Assembly (NCBI GenBank): GCA_018262285.1
Contig: JAGTRX010000009.1
Location: forward strand, 1 to 40,797
DNA: 40,797 bases
Origin: Pseudomonadota bacterium
GTDB lineage: Bacteria; Pseudomonadota; Gammaproteobacteria; Burkholderiales; Rhodocyclaceae
Direction: 5' to 3'
Shown here: piece after piece, positions 15,610 to 25,703 of the stretch
Position numbering within the stretch: position 1 is the stretch's first letter
Layout of the letters: each line of letters opens with the position of its first letter
Made by a program: the position numbers and the translations under genes
Notes under the pieces: generated by a model
What the model was told of the DNA's origin: nothing
What the model saw: the letters and a program-made list of their open reading frames with translations, nothing else
The model's database searches: none

Positions 15610-16701
15610 CTACCCCACCATCTCCACCGGCACCCGCGCCGCCAAGGCACAGTAAAGCTCATATGCAATCGTACCCGCCGCCGCAGCCACTTCGTCGGCC
15701 GGTAAATCGCCGCCCTCGCCCTGCCCCCACAGCGTCACCGGCGCACCGAAACCGGCAGACGGGATGGTGCTGAGGTCACAGGCCAGCAAATCCATCGACA
15801 CCCGCCCGAGAATCCGGGTGCGTTGGCCACAGACGGCAATCGGTGTTCCGGTTGGCGCGCTACGCGGATAGCCGTCAGCGTAGCCACAGGCGACAGTGCC
15901 CACCCGCATGGAACGTTCAGCCGTATAGGTACCGCCATAGCCAATGCGCTCGCCGGCAGCGACGTGCTGCACGCCGATGATGCTGCTCTCCAGGCTCATC
16001 ACCGGCTGCAGGCCAAGATCGGCGGCGCTCTCGTCGGCAAAGGGGCTGGAGCCGTAGAGCATGATGCCCGGCCGCACCCAATCGCCCTGCGCCTTGGGGT
16101 GACGTAAAACAGCCGCCGAATTGCCCAGGCTGACCTTGCCTTTCCAGTCCTTCAGCAAAGTTTGGAATCGCGCCATCTGCCAGTCGACGCCGCGCGCATC
16201 GTCAGCGTCGGCAAAATGAGTCATGTAGGCGATTTCGGCCAATGGCAATCTGGCCGCCAATTCGCTTGGTGTCGGGAAATTTTCAGCGCTGAAGCCCAAT
16301 CGGTTCATGCCGCTATTGAGCTTGATGTAGAGCGCCAGAGGGGCGTCCTTGGGCGTATTTCTTTCAATCAGATCGAGTTGTTCGCGGCAATGCACAACGC
16401 TGGTCAGGCGATAGTCGACCAGCAGGCGCACATCCCGTGCCGAAAAAACGCCTTCGAGCAACAGGATGGGTTGCCTGATGCGCGTCTCGCGCATGGCGGC
16501 GCCGGTTTCCGGCTCCAGCACGGCAAAGCCGTCGGCTTCTTCACGCAGTGCTTCGAGCACCCGCCACAGGCCGTGCCCATAGGCATTGGCCTTGACCACC
16601 GCCCAGATATTGGAATGCGGTGCACGCAGGCGCGCCACCCCGTGGTTATGCAGAAGAGCCGCCGTGTTGATGCGGGCGCGGATGGGACGGGACGATTTCA
16701 A
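15610..16701 (-). CDS. alr: Alanine racemase
   Basis: Alr is a pyridoxal-phosphate enzyme that interconverts L- and D-alanine for peptidoglycan synthesis in the cytoplasm. At 363 residues it has family length. The cofactor lysine is Lys37 in AVVKANAYGHG, and the second catalytic base is the Tyr in RIGYGGTYTAE. YADGYPR and the C-terminal DEVAAAAGTIAYELYCAL are also family features. Its start overlaps the stop of the LysR gene by 4 bases (ATGA), so the two are read from one message. The end lies 77 bases from the cassette cluster. Confidence 0.95.
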   Translation of the reverse strand: MKSSRPIRARINTAALLHNHGVARLRAPHSNIWAVVKANAYGHGLWRVLEALREEADGFAVLEPETGAAMRETRIRQPILLLEGVFSARDVRLLVDYRLTSVVHCREQLDLIERNTPKDAPLALYIKLNSGMNRLGFSAENFPTPSELAARLPLAEIAYMTHFADADDARGVDWQMARFQTLLKDWKGKVSLGNSAAVLRHPKAQGDWVRPGIMLYGSSPFADESAADLGLQPVMSLESSIIGVQHVAAGERIGYGGTYTAERSMRVGTVACGYADGYPRSAPTGTPIAVCGQRTRILGRVSMDLLACDLSTIPSAGFGAPVTLWGQGEGGDLPADEVAAAAGTIAYELYCALAARVPVEMVG

Positions 16702-17600
16702 GATGTCATTCCTCGGAGTTTTTGTTTGGCGAATTCGGCAAAAGTGGTGACCAGGCGCGAACGAAAACGATCGCCCGGTATCAGGATGGAGAAAGAACCG
16801 GCGAGTGCAGGCTGCAAAGAGATGGCGACGAGTTGGCCTGACTCAATTTCTTTTGCAAGCGACTGGCGGAAAGTGATGGCGAAGCCCAAGCCGGTGGCGA
16901 CAATCTTTCTCAGACTTTCGAGATTACCGAGCTCCATCTGGCTCTTGAGACTCCCGGGCGTCATTCCCGCCGCTCGAACATAGGCCTCTACCCGCTGCCG
17001 GATGCCTGAACCCGGTTCGTGGTTGATATATTCGTAATCGCGGAGCTGTTTCGGCGTTAGCATATCTGAACCAGCCAGCGGATAATCCGGCGCGCAAATG
17101 ACCACCAGTTCGTCCTCGCCGCAAACGTCGGCTTCCACGCCCTCGCCTGCGGCTTTGCCGTCAATCAGTCCGACATCAAGGGTATGGCTTGCCACCCGCT
17201 GTTCAATGGTCTCGGAATTGGCCACCAGCAGACACGGCCGGGTCTGCGGATAAAGGGCGTTGAATTCGCTCAGAATGGTCGGCATAAAGGTTTCCGCCAG
17301 AGTGGAACTGGCGCCGATATTGAGATTGCCGCGCATTTCCTCCGTCATCTCGGCGAGCCGCGTTTCCATCTCGTCAGAGAGGTCGATCAGGCGCTCGGCG
17401 TATTTCATGACCAATTCACCGGCGGGAGACAAAGAAATCTGGCCGTGGCCTCGCTCGAAAAGCCTGACCTGATAGCGCTCTTCAAGCTGCCGAATCTGGA
17501 AGGTGACGGCGGGTTGCGACATGAACAGCGACTCGGCGGCACGGGTGAAACTCCCCATCTTGGCTACTGCATGAAATATGCGCAAACGTCGGTCAGCCAT
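16698..17600 (-). CDS. LysR-family transcriptional regulator
   Basis: A 300-residue regulator. The N-terminal winged helix-turn-helix covers residues 1-60 (LRIFHAVAKMGSFTRAAESL, SQPAVTFQIRQLE, RLFERGHGQISLSPAGE). A periplasmic-binding-like effector domain follows from about residue 90 (GNLNIGASSTLAETFMP, TLDVGLIDGKA). The overall look is of the CysL/YeiE/CbbR branch, but the effector cannot be told. Unlike many LysR genes, which are divergent from their target, it is the upstream gene in the same direction as alr and overlaps it by ATGA. Its gene is separated from the Nudix gene by 58 bases. Confidence 0.9.
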   Translation of the reverse strand: MADRRLRIFHAVAKMGSFTRAAESLFMSQPAVTFQIRQLEERYQVRLFERGHGQISLSPAGELVMKYAERLIDLSDEMETRLAEMTEEMRGNLNIGASSTLAETFMPTILSEFNALYPQTRPCLLVANSETIEQRVASHTLDVGLIDGKAAGEGVEADVCGEDELVVICAPDYPLAGSDMLTPKQLRDYEYINHEPGSGIRQRVEAYVRAAGMTPGSLKSQMELGNLESLRKIVATGLGFAITFRQSLAKEIESGQLVAISLQPALAGSFSILIPGDRFRSRLVTTFAEFAKQKLRGMTS

Positions 17601-17658
17601 CAGCCCTGCCTATCCCGAAAAAAAGCTCTATTCAAGCACACGGCATGATCACCCTGAA

Positions 17659-18216
17659 TTACCACGACTCTCGCAAAACTTTTTCCAGCCAGTAAAGCGC
17701 CGTAATGGTTTTGGCATCGGTAATCATGCCTTGCCTGATCGCCTCGGAAACCTCATTAGGCGACATTTCGAGGACATCCAGAAATTCGTTGTGATCGAGC
17801 TGTTGGCCAGAAACCTGGCTCAAGTGGCACGCCAGAAATATCTCGATGCGCTCGTCGGAATAGCCAATGCATGGGTTCATGACACCGAGATTACGCCAGT
17901 CATCGGCGGTGTAACCAGTTTCTTCCAGTAACTCGCGCTTGGCAGCGACCAGCGCTTGTTCGCCATCGTCGATCTTGCCGGCCGGCAATTCGAGGAAAAC
18001 ACGACCCAGAGGATAGCGGAACTGACGCTCCAGCAAGAGCTTGCCGTTGTCGAGCAGAGCCAGCACGGTCACCGCACCGGGGTGCGTAATATATTCACGC
18101 GTCGATTCGGCACCATTCGGCAGGCGCACGCGATCACGACGAACATGCAGCAGGCGGCCGTCAAAAACCACCTCACTGTCGAGCTGGTCTTCGCGCAAAT
18201 GCGATTCGTCGGTCAT
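17659..18216 (-). CDS. nudF: Nudix hydrolase, ADP-ribose pyrophosphatase type
   Basis: This 185-residue enzyme probably cleaves ADP-ribose to AMP and ribose 5-phosphate. The Nudix box GX5EX7REUXEEXGU is complete: it starts at GKIDDGE and ends RELLEETGY. The preceding ERQFRYPLGRVFLELPAGK segment is typical of ADP-ribose and nucleotide-sugar pyrophosphatases. One base separates the nuoN stop from its ATG (TGA-a-ATG), so it is effectively the fifteenth gene of the nuo operon. Substrate specificity is inferred from family and could include other NDP-sugars. Confidence 0.85.
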   Translation of the reverse strand: MTDESHLREDQLDSEVVFDGRLLHVRRDRVRLPNGAESTREYITHPGAVTVLALLDNGKLLLERQFRYPLGRVFLELPAGKIDDGEQALVAAKRELLEETGYTADDWRNLGVMNPCIGYSDERIEIFLACHLSQVSGQQLDHNEFLDVLEMSPNEVSEAIRQGMITDAKTITALYWLEKVLRESW

Positions 18217-18217
18217 T

Positions 18218-19717
18218 TCAGGAAAGATAGAGCGAGCCGCCGAGGGCGGTGAAGCAGATCATCATCAGCCAGTCAGGAAAGAGGCCAAGCAACGCCACCG
18301 CCAGTCCGTTGACGATCAACAGGGTACGCACGGCCAGCGGCGTACGGATCGGCGTTTTATCAGCCGGCGCGTCGAAATACATGAGTTTGACGACACGCAG
18401 GTAATAAAAGGCGCCAATCAGCGAAAAGAACACTGCCAAAATGGCCAACCAGTAACGCCCGCTAATGACCACCGCCTGCAATACCGAAAATTTGGCGAAG
18501 AAGCCGACAAAGAAGGGAATACCGGCCAGCGAGAACATCATCACCAGCATGACGCCAGCAATCCAGGGGCTGCGCTGGTTGAGACCCTTGAAACCGTCCA
18601 GATGATCGGACTCGAAACCGGCGCTGTTGAGCAGCAGGATGATGCCGAAAGCACCTGCTGACATCAGCACATAGGTGACGACATAGAACATCGACGAGCT
18701 GTAGGCATTGAGCGCCAGAAAGGCGTTGAAATTATCAGCCGAACCCGGCGCAACACCACTGACCATGCCCAGCAGCATGAAACCCATGTGGGCGATGGCC
18801 GAGTAGGCCAGCATGCGCTTGATGTTGGTCTGCGCAATGGCGGCAATGTTGCCCAGCCCCATCGACAGTACCGCCAGCACCATCAGCATGCCCTGCCAGT
18901 CGGCCGCCTGCGCCAGCAGACCGTTGACCAGGATGTTGATCAGGACAGCGAAGGCCGCCAGCTTGGGGGCTGAACCGATGAAAAGGGTCACAGGCGTCGG
19001 GGCGCCGTGATAGACATCGGGTATCCACATGTGGAAAGGCACAACGCCGAGTTTGAAGGCTAGGCCGGCAATGACGAAGACAAGTCCGAAAACAAGCACT
19101 GTCGGATTGACGCCAGCCTTCAATTGCTGGGCGACGGCGGTGATTTCAAGCGAACCAGTCGCGCCGTAGAGCATCGACAGGCCGTAGAGCAGCAGGCCGG
19201 AAGCCAGGGCACCGAGAACAAACAACTTCATCGCCGCCTCGCTGGCGACGGCATTGTCGCGATCCATCGCCACCATGACACAAAGCGTCAGCGATAGCAG
19301 TTCGACCCCCAGGAAAACCGTGACGAAATGATTGGCGGAGATCATCACCAGCATGCCCAGCGTGGCAAACAGGGACAAAACGTAGTACTCGCCGCGCGCC
19401 AGCCCTTCCCGTTCGAGCGTGTAGGCGCGGGAATAAAAATTCACCACCAGCACGGTCAGGCAGACAAAAAACTTGAGCAGGTCAGTCATCAAATTGTCGA
19501 TGAACATGTTGCTGAAGCTCAGCGGGGTACTCTCGCTATTGGGCAGGAGTTGTAACAAACAGCAGCCCAGCAGCGTCAATTGGGTGAGGACGAAAATCAG
19601 CGTCCGCCGCCCGTCCTTGACGAGCAGATCGAGCAGGAGGATGGCCAGCGCCATCATGGCCAGAAAGATTTCCGGCACGGCAGGCACGAGGTCGGGGATA
19701 ACAAAGTTCTCGAACAT
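18218..19717 (-). CDS. nuoN: NADH-quinone oxidoreductase subunit N
   Basis: An antiporter-like proton-channel subunit in the membrane arm of complex I. It has 499 residues and about 14 hydrophobic helices. Conserved polar residues of the family lie in [18 protein letters not shown] (the Glu), [23 protein letters not shown] and [20 protein letters not shown]. It is the last nuo gene, 9 bases after nuoM and 1 base before the Nudix gene. Confidence 0.96.
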   Translation of the reverse strand: MFENFVIPDLVPAVPEIFLAMMALAILLLDLLVKDGRRTLIFVLTQLTLLGCCLLQLLPNSESTPLSFSNMFIDNLMTDLLKFFVCLTVLVVNFYSRAYTLEREGLARGEYYVLSLFATLGMLVMISANHFVTVFLGVELLSLTLCVMVAMDRDNAVASEAAMKLFVLGALASGLLLYGLSMLYGATGSLEITAVAQQLKAGVNPTVLVFGLVFVIAGLAFKLGVVPFHMWIPDVYHGAPTPVTLFIGSAPKLAAFAVLINILVNGLLAQAADWQGMLMVLAVLSMGLGNIAAIAQTNIKRMLAYSAIAHMGFMLLGMVSGVAPGSADNFNAFLALNAYSSSMFYVVTYVLMSAGAFGIILLLNSAGFESDHLDGFKGLNQRSPWIAGVMLVMMFSLAGIPFFVGFFAKFSVLQAVVISGRYWLAILAVFFSLIGAFYYLRVVKLMYFDAPADKTPIRTPLAVRTLLIVNGLAVALLGLFPDWLMMICFTALGGSLYLS

Positions 19718-19726
19718 GGCTCAAGC

Positions 19727-21223
19727 TCAGGGAATCTTGCTGGCGTCGACATGACGCAGCAGATCGCTGACCGAAACATGCATGATTTCAGTCAGCGGTT
19801 GGGGATAAATGCCGAGCGCCAACACGCACACGGCCAGCACAATCAGGATGAAGAATTCGCGGCTGGAGATATCCTTGAGCTTGCCCACCGCGCTATTGGC
19901 CACGGGCCCAAACATGACGCGCTTGAACATCCACAAAGTATAGGCAGCGCCGAGAATGAGCGAAGTGGCGGCGGCAAAACCGAGCCAGAAATTGACTTTG
20001 ACGGCAGCCAGAATAACCATGAATTCGCCGACAAAACCGGAAGTCGCCGGCAACCCGGCATTGGCCATGGCAAAGAGCATGAAGAAGGCGGCAAACTTCG
20101 GCATGTTGCTGGCCACGCCACCGTAATCGGCAATCTGCCGGCTGTGCATACGGTCATACAGCACCCCGATACAGAGGAACATGGCACCGGCGACAAAGCC
20201 GTGCGACACCATCTGCACGATGCCACCCTCAATGCCCAAGGGACTGAACAGGAAAAAGCCCAGGGTAACGAAGCCCATGTGCGCTACCGAGGAATAGGCC
20301 ACCAACTTCTTCATGTCGGTCTGCACCAGGGCGACAAAACCGATATAGACCACGGCGATGAGCGACAGGAAAATCATCGGCGCCGACAGGGCATGCGCCG
20401 CATCTGGCGCAATCGGGAGCGAAAAGCGCAGAAAGCCGTAAGCACCGAGTTTGAGGGCGATAGCCGCCAGCACGACGGAGCCGCCGGTCGGCGCTTCGGT
20501 GTGGGCATCCGGCAGCCAGGAGTGGAACGGCCACATCGGCACCTTGACGGCAAAAGCGACCAGAAAGGCGAGGAAAAGCCAAAATTGGGTATTGAAATCC
20601 AGCGCCATGCGCTGCCAGAGCAGGATGGAGAAATTGCCCTGCGAATGGACAAAGAGCGTAATCAAAGCGATCAGCAACAGAACTGATCCGGCAAAAGTGA
20701 ACAGGAAGAACTTGATGGCTGCATAGACCCGGCTGGCACCGCCCCAGATACCGATGATGAGATAGAGCGGAATGAGCGAGGCCTCGAAGAAAACGTAGAA
20801 GAGCAAGCCATCAAGACTGCAGAAAATGCCGTTCAAGAGGCCGGACATGATCAGGAAGGCGGCGTTGTATTGCGCCACCTTGTCGCGGATGGTCTGCAGG
20901 CCGCCCAGCACAACGATGATGGTGATGAAACTGTTGAGCAGGATAAAAGGCAGCGAAATGCCATCGACACCCAACTGGTATCTGGCGTTGAAGCGCGTAA
21001 TCCAGTGGAAATTTTCAACGAATTGCATGCCGACCTGAGTCGTGTTGAACCCCAACAGCAACGGAATAGTGACGGCAAAACTCAGGATGGCACCGATCAA
21101 AGCGATAAAACGCACCAGAGGATCGTTGCCTGTCTTGCCAACTGCAAGTACGAAGATACCTGCCAGAACAGGAACCCAGATGGCAAGAGAAAGCAGCGGA
21201 ATGGTAGGCATGGAGCCGATCAT
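19727..21223 (-). CDS. nuoM: NADH-quinone oxidoreductase subunit M
   Basis: An antiporter-like membrane subunit of complex I with 498 residues. It shows YVFFEASLIPLYLIIGIWG (conserved Glu), VKVPMWPFHSWLPDAHTEAP and TDMKKLVAYSSVAHMGFV. The frame is open to 21397, but that leader is arginine-rich shadow sequence inside nuoL. The ATG at 21223, which overlaps the nuoL stop (ATGA), gives the family start [18 protein letters not shown]. An ATG 12 bases further in is an alternative. Confidence 0.95.
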   Translation of the reverse strand: MIGSMPTIPLLSLAIWVPVLAGIFVLAVGKTGNDPLVRFIALIGAILSFAVTIPLLLGFNTTQVGMQFVENFHWITRFNARYQLGVDGISLPFILLNSFITIIVVLGGLQTIRDKVAQYNAAFLIMSGLLNGIFCSLDGLLFYVFFEASLIPLYLIIGIWGGASRVYAAIKFFLFTFAGSVLLLIALITLFVHSQGNFSILLWQRMALDFNTQFWLFLAFLVAFAVKVPMWPFHSWLPDAHTEAPTGGSVVLAAIALKLGAYGFLRFSLPIAPDAAHALSAPMIFLSLIAVVYIGFVALVQTDMKKLVAYSSVAHMGFVTLGFFLFSPLGIEGGIVQMVSHGFVAGAMFLCIGVLYDRMHSRQIADYGGVASNMPKFAAFFMLFAMANAGLPATSGFVGEFMVILAAVKVNFWLGFAAATSLILGAAYTLWMFKRVMFGPVANSAVGKLKDISSREFFILIVLAVCVLALGIYPQPLTEIMHVSVSDLLRHVDASKIP

Positions 21224-23205
21224 GGCAATTTCACCCAAAAGGCCATGAGCAGCAACAAGCCGATCATCATGGTAAAGGCGTAATGATAGACGTAGCCGGT
21301 CTGCCACAGGCGGAAGGCGCGTGAAATCAGGCCGACCAACCAGGCCGAGAAGCGCGCCAGCAGGCCATCGATCAACAGGATATCGCCACCGCGCCACAGC
21401 ATCCGTCCAAGCACATTGGCGGTGCAGGCGATGACTTCTTCATTGAATTTGTCGAAGTAATACTTGTTTTCAAGGAGCTTGGTGATTCCGGAAAAACGTT
21501 TCTTGAGCGCTTCGGCCAGATCCGGCCGCTTCAGGGTGAAGAACCAGGCCAGCGCCACACCGGCAACGGTCAGCAGGAAAGGCAGGCCAGTCAACCCATG
21601 CGCCGCCATCGCCAGCGGCCCGTCAAAGAATCCGGCCAGATAAGGCAAGGCCTTGAATTGTCCGAAAGCGGGATGCGCCACGGCATTGACGGTGATGGCA
21701 CCCTTGAAGAAATCGCCGACCAGCATGGGCTGCAGCGTCAGGAAACCAATTCCGACCGAGGGTATGGCGAGCAAGACCAATGGCAGCCAGACCACCCAGG
21801 GGCTTTCGTGCGGGGCATGCCCATGCTCAGCATCAAAACGCGGCTTGCCGTGGAAGACCAGAAAATAGAGGCGGAAGGTGTACAGGGCGGTAATCAGAAC
21901 GCCCGCCAGAACGGCGAAATGGGCGAAACCGGCACCGGGAATGCTTGATCGCGCCACGATCTCGATAATGGCATCCTTGGAGTAGAAACCGGAGAAAAAT
22001 GGCGTGCCGATCAGCGCCAGCGAACCGATCAATGCCGTAATCCAGGTGATCGGCATGTATTTACGCAAGCCGCCCATCTTGAAAATGTTTTGTTCGTGGT
22101 GCATGCCAATGATGACCGAACCAGCCGCCAGGAAGAGCAAGGCCTTGAAGAAGGCATGCGTCATCAGGTGGAAGATTGCCGCCGAATAGGCCGAGGCACC
22201 CAGCGCCACGGTCATGTAGCCCAATTGCGACAAGGTCGAATAGGCAACGATGCGCTTGATGTCAGTCTGCACAATGCCGAGAAAGCCCATGAACAGTGCG
22301 GTGATGGCGCCGATCACCAGCACGAAGGAAAGCGCCGTGGTGGAAAGCTCGAAGAGCGGCGACATGCGCGCCACCATGAAAATACCGGCCGTCACCATCG
22401 TCGCAGCGTGGATCAGGGCGGAAATCGGCGTCGGGCCTTCCATCGAATCGGGCAGCCAGACATGCAGCGGCACCTGCGCCGATTTGCCCATGGCGCCGAT
22501 GAAGAGGCAGATGCAAATGACGGTCAGCAGCGACCAGTCGGCGGTTCCCCACAGATTGAGGACGCCGTCTTTCAGTTCCGGCGCCTTGGCAAAGACAGCG
22601 GCGTAATCGAGCGAGCCGAAATAGGCCAGAATCAGGCCGATGCCGAGGATGAAGCCGAAATCGCCGACCCGATTGACCAGAAAGGCCTTGAGATTGGCCG
22701 CCACCGCCGTCGGCCGGTCGAACCAGAAGCCGATGAGCAGGTAGGACACCAGCCCCACCGCTTCCCAGCCAAAGAAGAGTTGCAGGAAATTGTTGCTCAT
22801 CACCAGCATCAGCATCGAGAAGGTAAAGAGTGAAATCAGCGCGAAAAAGCGGTTGTAGCCAGGGTCTTCACGCATGTAACCGATGGTGTAGATATGCACC
22901 ATGAGCGAAACGAAAGTCACCACCAGCATCATGGTGGTGGTCAGATTGTCGATCAGGAAACCGATCTCGAAGCGGTAATTGCCACTGGTCAGCCAGGTAT
23001 AGACGGAGCCGTTGAAGACATGGCCGGCTTGCACATCCTGAAAGATCAAAACGGAGACAACAAAAGCTACCGCCACGCCACCAGTGGTCACGGTATGCGC
23101 CAGCCAGCGCGGCAAAACCCGGCAGAAGAGGCCAGCGATGATGGCGCCGAATAGTGGCGCCAGCGGCACGAGCAGGTAAAGTTTCTGCATCGGTATCATC
23201 GTCAT
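21220..23205 (-). CDS. nuoL: NADH-quinone oxidoreductase subunit L
   Basis: The largest antiporter-like subunit of complex I, at the far end of the membrane arm. It has 661 residues. Key motifs are [60 protein letters not shown] and [18 protein letters not shown]. The C-terminal part contains the long lateral helix region and a final membrane helix. It overlaps nuoK and nuoM by 4 bases each. The ATG at 23205 is used; a second ATG 15 bases in gives [12 protein letters not shown] and is also plausible. Confidence 0.96.
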   Translation of the reverse strand: MTMIPMQKLYLLVPLAPLFGAIIAGLFCRVLPRWLAHTVTTGGVAVAFVVSVLIFQDVQAGHVFNGSVYTWLTSGNYRFEIGFLIDNLTTTMMLVVTFVSLMVHIYTIGYMREDPGYNRFFALISLFTFSMLMLVMSNNFLQLFFGWEAVGLVSYLLIGFWFDRPTAVAANLKAFLVNRVGDFGFILGIGLILAYFGSLDYAAVFAKAPELKDGVLNLWGTADWSLLTVICICLFIGAMGKSAQVPLHVWLPDSMEGPTPISALIHAATMVTAGIFMVARMSPLFELSTTALSFVLVIGAITALFMGFLGIVQTDIKRIVAYSTLSQLGYMTVALGASAYSAAIFHLMTHAFFKALLFLAAGSVIIGMHHEQNIFKMGGLRKYMPITWITALIGSLALIGTPFFSGFYSKDAIIEIVARSSIPGAGFAHFAVLAGVLITALYTFRLYFLVFHGKPRFDAEHGHAPHESPWVVWLPLVLLAIPSVGIGFLTLQPMLVGDFFKGAITVNAVAHPAFGQFKALPYLAGFFDGPLAMAAHGLTGLPFLLTVAGVALAWFFTLKRPDLAEALKKRFSGITKLLENKYYFDKFNEEVIACTANVLGRMLWRGGDILLIDGLLARFSAWLVGLISRAFRLWQTGYVYHYAFTMMIGLLLLMAFWVKLP

Positions 23206-23540
23206 CCCTTCAGACTGTTCAGGTCATCGACATGAATGCTCTTCAGATTGCGGAAAAGCACGATGAGGATGGCCAGGCCGATGGCGGCTTCGGCCGCAGC
23301 AACGGTCAGGATGAAAAAGACGAAAACCTGTCCCGACAGATCCGTGTTGCCATACTGATCACGGAAGAAGTGGGAAAAGGCGATGAAATTGGTATTGACC
23401 GCCAGCAACATGAGTTCGATCGCCATGAGCAGGACGATGAGATTTTTCCGGTTGAGGAAAATGCCGACCACGCTGATGGCAAACAGGATCGCCCCCAGGA
23501 TAAGGAAATGCGACAGTGAAAGGCTTAGGACTTGTTCCAC
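23202..23540 (-). CDS. nuoK: NADH-quinone oxidoreductase subunit K
   Basis: A small three-helix subunit (MrpC-like) of complex [34 protein letters not shown] with its channel Glu, and [17 protein letters not shown] are diagnostic. The frame is open to 23603, but the family begins at the GTG at 23540, which has AAGGA about 8 bases before it and lies 4 bases after the nuoJ stop. That gives 112 residues, roughly ten more than usual. Most of the surplus is in the loop [13 protein letters not shown] and at the N terminus. Confidence 0.92.
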   Translation of the reverse strand: MEQVLSLSLSHFLILGAILFAISVVGIFLNRKNLIVLLMAIELMLLAVNTNFIAFSHFFRDQYGNTDLSGQVFVFFILTVAAAEAAIGLAILIVLFRNLKSIHVDDLNSLKG

Positions 23541-23544
23541 GCTG

Positions 23545-24141
23545 TCATTCCTTTTCAGTCGGCATCTGTAAGATACGAATGCGATCCTTGGCTTCAACCG
23601 CAATCTGCGCCGAAGGATCGGTGTATTTCCATGCCCGGCGGCGACGCTGGGTCAGCACCACGGCAGCAACAATGCCCACCAATAGGATGATCGACGCCAG
23701 CTCAAAGGGATAGGCGTATTCACTAAAGAGCAGGACGCCCAGCGCCTTGACATTGGACAGTTTGGCCGGCTCCACCGCCTCGCCAATGGGTACCCGGAAC
23801 ATCTTGCTGGCCAGCACCATGACCATCTGCACCACAATCAGGGCGCCAACCACCACCCCCAGCGGCAGATGCCGCCAGAAGCCTTCGCGGATGCGGTCAA
23901 TATTGATGTCGAGCATCATGACCACGAACAGAAAAAGCACCATGACCGCGCCGACGTAAACCAACACCAGAACAATGGCGAGAAATTCCGCCTGCAACAG
24001 CAACCAGATGCCGCTGCAGGTAAAGAAGGCAAGGATGAGAAAAAGCACGGCATGCACGGGGTTGCGGGCTGTAATCACCCGCAGCGCCGCGAAAATCAGC
24101 ACGGCAGAGAGAAAGAAGAAAACGAAGGTTTGAAAGTCCAT
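23545..24141 (-). CDS. nuoJ: NADH-quinone oxidoreductase subunit J
   Basis: A membrane subunit of complex I, 198 residues with five hydrophobic helices. It shows [15 protein letters not shown], the conserved [25 protein letters not shown] (pi-bulge helix) and [19 protein letters not shown]. It lies 9 bases after nuoI and 4 bases before nuoK. Confidence 0.95.
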   Translation of the reverse strand: MDFQTFVFFFLSAVLIFAALRVITARNPVHAVLFLILAFFTCSGIWLLLQAEFLAIVLVLVYVGAVMVLFLFVVMMLDINIDRIREGFWRHLPLGVVVGALIVVQMVMVLASKMFRVPIGEAVEPAKLSNVKALGVLLFSEYAYPFELASIILLVGIVAAVVLTQRRRRAWKYTDPSAQIAVEAKDRIRILQMPTEKE

Positions 24142-24150
24142 CGAAAATCC

Positions 24151-24639
24151 TTAGCGGTAGGGAGCGTCAAGCTCCCGATCCTTGGCGATCTGGTCTTCGT
24201 AACGGTCACCAATGGCCAACAACATCGGCTTGGTGAAGTGCAATTCGGTATTCTTTTCGCCGTGGAATTCAAAGACACGGGTTTCGACAATCGCTTCAAC
24301 CGGACAGGCTTCCTCGCAGAAACCACAAAAAATGCATTTGTTGAAATCGATGTCGTAGCGCGTCGTGCGGCGCGAACCGTCCTCGCGCTGTTCTGATTCA
24401 ATGGTGATGGCCATTGCCGGGCAGACGGCTTCGCACAACTTGCAGGCAATGCAGCGTTCCTCGCCATCCGGCGTCCGGCGCAGGGCGTGCAGGCCGCGAA
24501 AACGGAAACTCAGCGGCGTTTTCTCTTCCGGATAGCGCGTCGTCGGGTTGCGCGTCAGGAAATGCCGGCCAGTCACCCGCATGCCCTGCAGCAATTCAAG
24601 CAGGAAAATGCTCTTGAGGAATTTTTTCAATGCCTTCAT
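24151..24639 (-). CDS. nuoI: NADH-quinone oxidoreductase subunit I
   Basis: The peripheral-arm subunit of complex I that holds two [4Fe-4S] clusters. Both motifs are intact: [12 protein letters not shown] and [12 protein letters not shown]. It also has the [13 protein letters not shown] lead-in. The frame is open to 24675, but the ATG at 24639 overlaps the nuoH stop (ATGA) and gives the usual 162 residues, starting [12 protein letters not shown]. Confidence 0.96.
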   Translation of the reverse strand: MKALKKFLKSIFLLELLQGMRVTGRHFLTRNPTTRYPEEKTPLSFRFRGLHALRRTPDGEERCIACKLCEAVCPAMAITIESEQREDGSRRTTRYDIDFNKCIFCGFCEEACPVEAIVETRVFEFHGEKNTELHFTKPMLLAIGDRYEDQIAKDRELDAPYR

Positions 24640-25703
24640 AGCGGTTTCCAGATATTCCAGGGCGACATCATCCACAGGCCAATGACGAGCAGCCAGAAGA
24701 GGCAGAGGGGGATGAACACTTTCCAGCCCAGACGCATAATCTGGTCGTAACGGTAGCGTGGGAAGGTGGCGCGGAACCAGAGAAAGAGGAAAAGCAAGGC
24801 CGAGACCTTGAGCAGCAGCCAGGGCAGGCCGTCGGGCAGGAAACCGACGGGGGAGAGCCAGCCACCGAAAAAGAGCAGTGCCGTCAGGGTCGAAACCAGG
24901 ATCATGTTGATGTATTCGGCCAGGAAAAAGAGTGCGAAGCCCATTCCCGAATATTCGACATGAAAACCGGCAACGATTTCCGATTCACCTTCCGCCACAT
25001 CGAAGGGCGCGCGATTGGTTTCAGCCAGCCCGGCGACGAAGTAGACAAAAGTCATCGGCAGCAGCGGCAACCAGTTCCAGGACAGGAAATTCCAGCCCTG
25101 CCCTGCAAAATACCCTCGTGCCTGTCCACCAACGATCTGCACCAGATTGAGATTGTTGGACACCATGACAACGCAGACCAGCGCCAGCCCCATGGCAATT
25201 TCGTAGGACACCATTTGCGCCGCGGCACGCATGGCGCCGAGAAAGGCGTACTTCGAATTGGAAGCCCAGCCAGAAAGGATGATGCCGTAGATGCCAACCG
25301 AAGAAATTGCCAGCACATAGAGCAGGCTGGCATCGATATTGGCCAGCACCAGCTTATCCGTGAAGGGAACGACCGCCCATGCCGTCAGCGCCGGAGCAAT
25401 GGCCAAAATTGGCCCGAGGATGAAAATGGCCTTATTGGCACCACGAGGAAGGATGATTTCCTTGAACATCAGCTTGATGCCGTCCGCTACCGGCTGCAGC
25501 AAGCCCCAGATACCGGTGCGATTGGGGCCGAGGCGCAACTGCATGAAACCAATGACCTTGCGTTCGGCCAGGGTGATATAGGCCATCACAGTCATAAGAG
25601 GAACGATAATCAGGACGATCTTGGCTAGTGTCCACACTAGCGGCCACAAGGCACCAAAGAAGTTTTGACCATAACTTGTCACCATTTGCAGGAGAGCATC
25701 CAT
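24636..25703 (-). CDS. nuoH: NADH-quinone oxidoreductase subunit H
   Basis: A membrane subunit of complex I that forms part of the quinone chamber. It has 355 residues and about eight helices. Signature sequences include [57 protein letters not shown] and [15 protein letters not shown]. Its ATG directly abuts the nuoG stop, with no spacer. Confidence 0.97.
   Translation of the reverse strand: MDALLQMVTSYGQNFFGALWPLVWTLAKIVLIIVPLMTVMAYITLAERKVIGFMQLRLGPNRTGIWGLLQPVADGIKLMFKEIILPRGANKAIFILGPILAIAPALTAWAVVPFTDKLVLANIDASLLYVLAISSVGIYGIILSGWASNSKYAFLGAMRAAAQMVSYEIAMGLALVCVVMVSNNLNLVQIVGGQARGYFAGQGWNFLSWNWLPLLPMTFVYFVAGLAETNRAPFDVAEGESEIVAGFHVEYSGMGFALFFLAEYINMILVSTLTALLFFGGWLSPVGFLPDGLPWLLLKVSALLFLFLWFRATFPRYRYDQIMRLGWKVFIPLCLFWLLVIGLWMMSPWNIWKPL

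Noticed and set aside
19580-20686. Open frame of 368 codons opposite nuoM/nuoN
   Set aside because: The product is highly charged with no domains and is antisense to conserved complex I genes.
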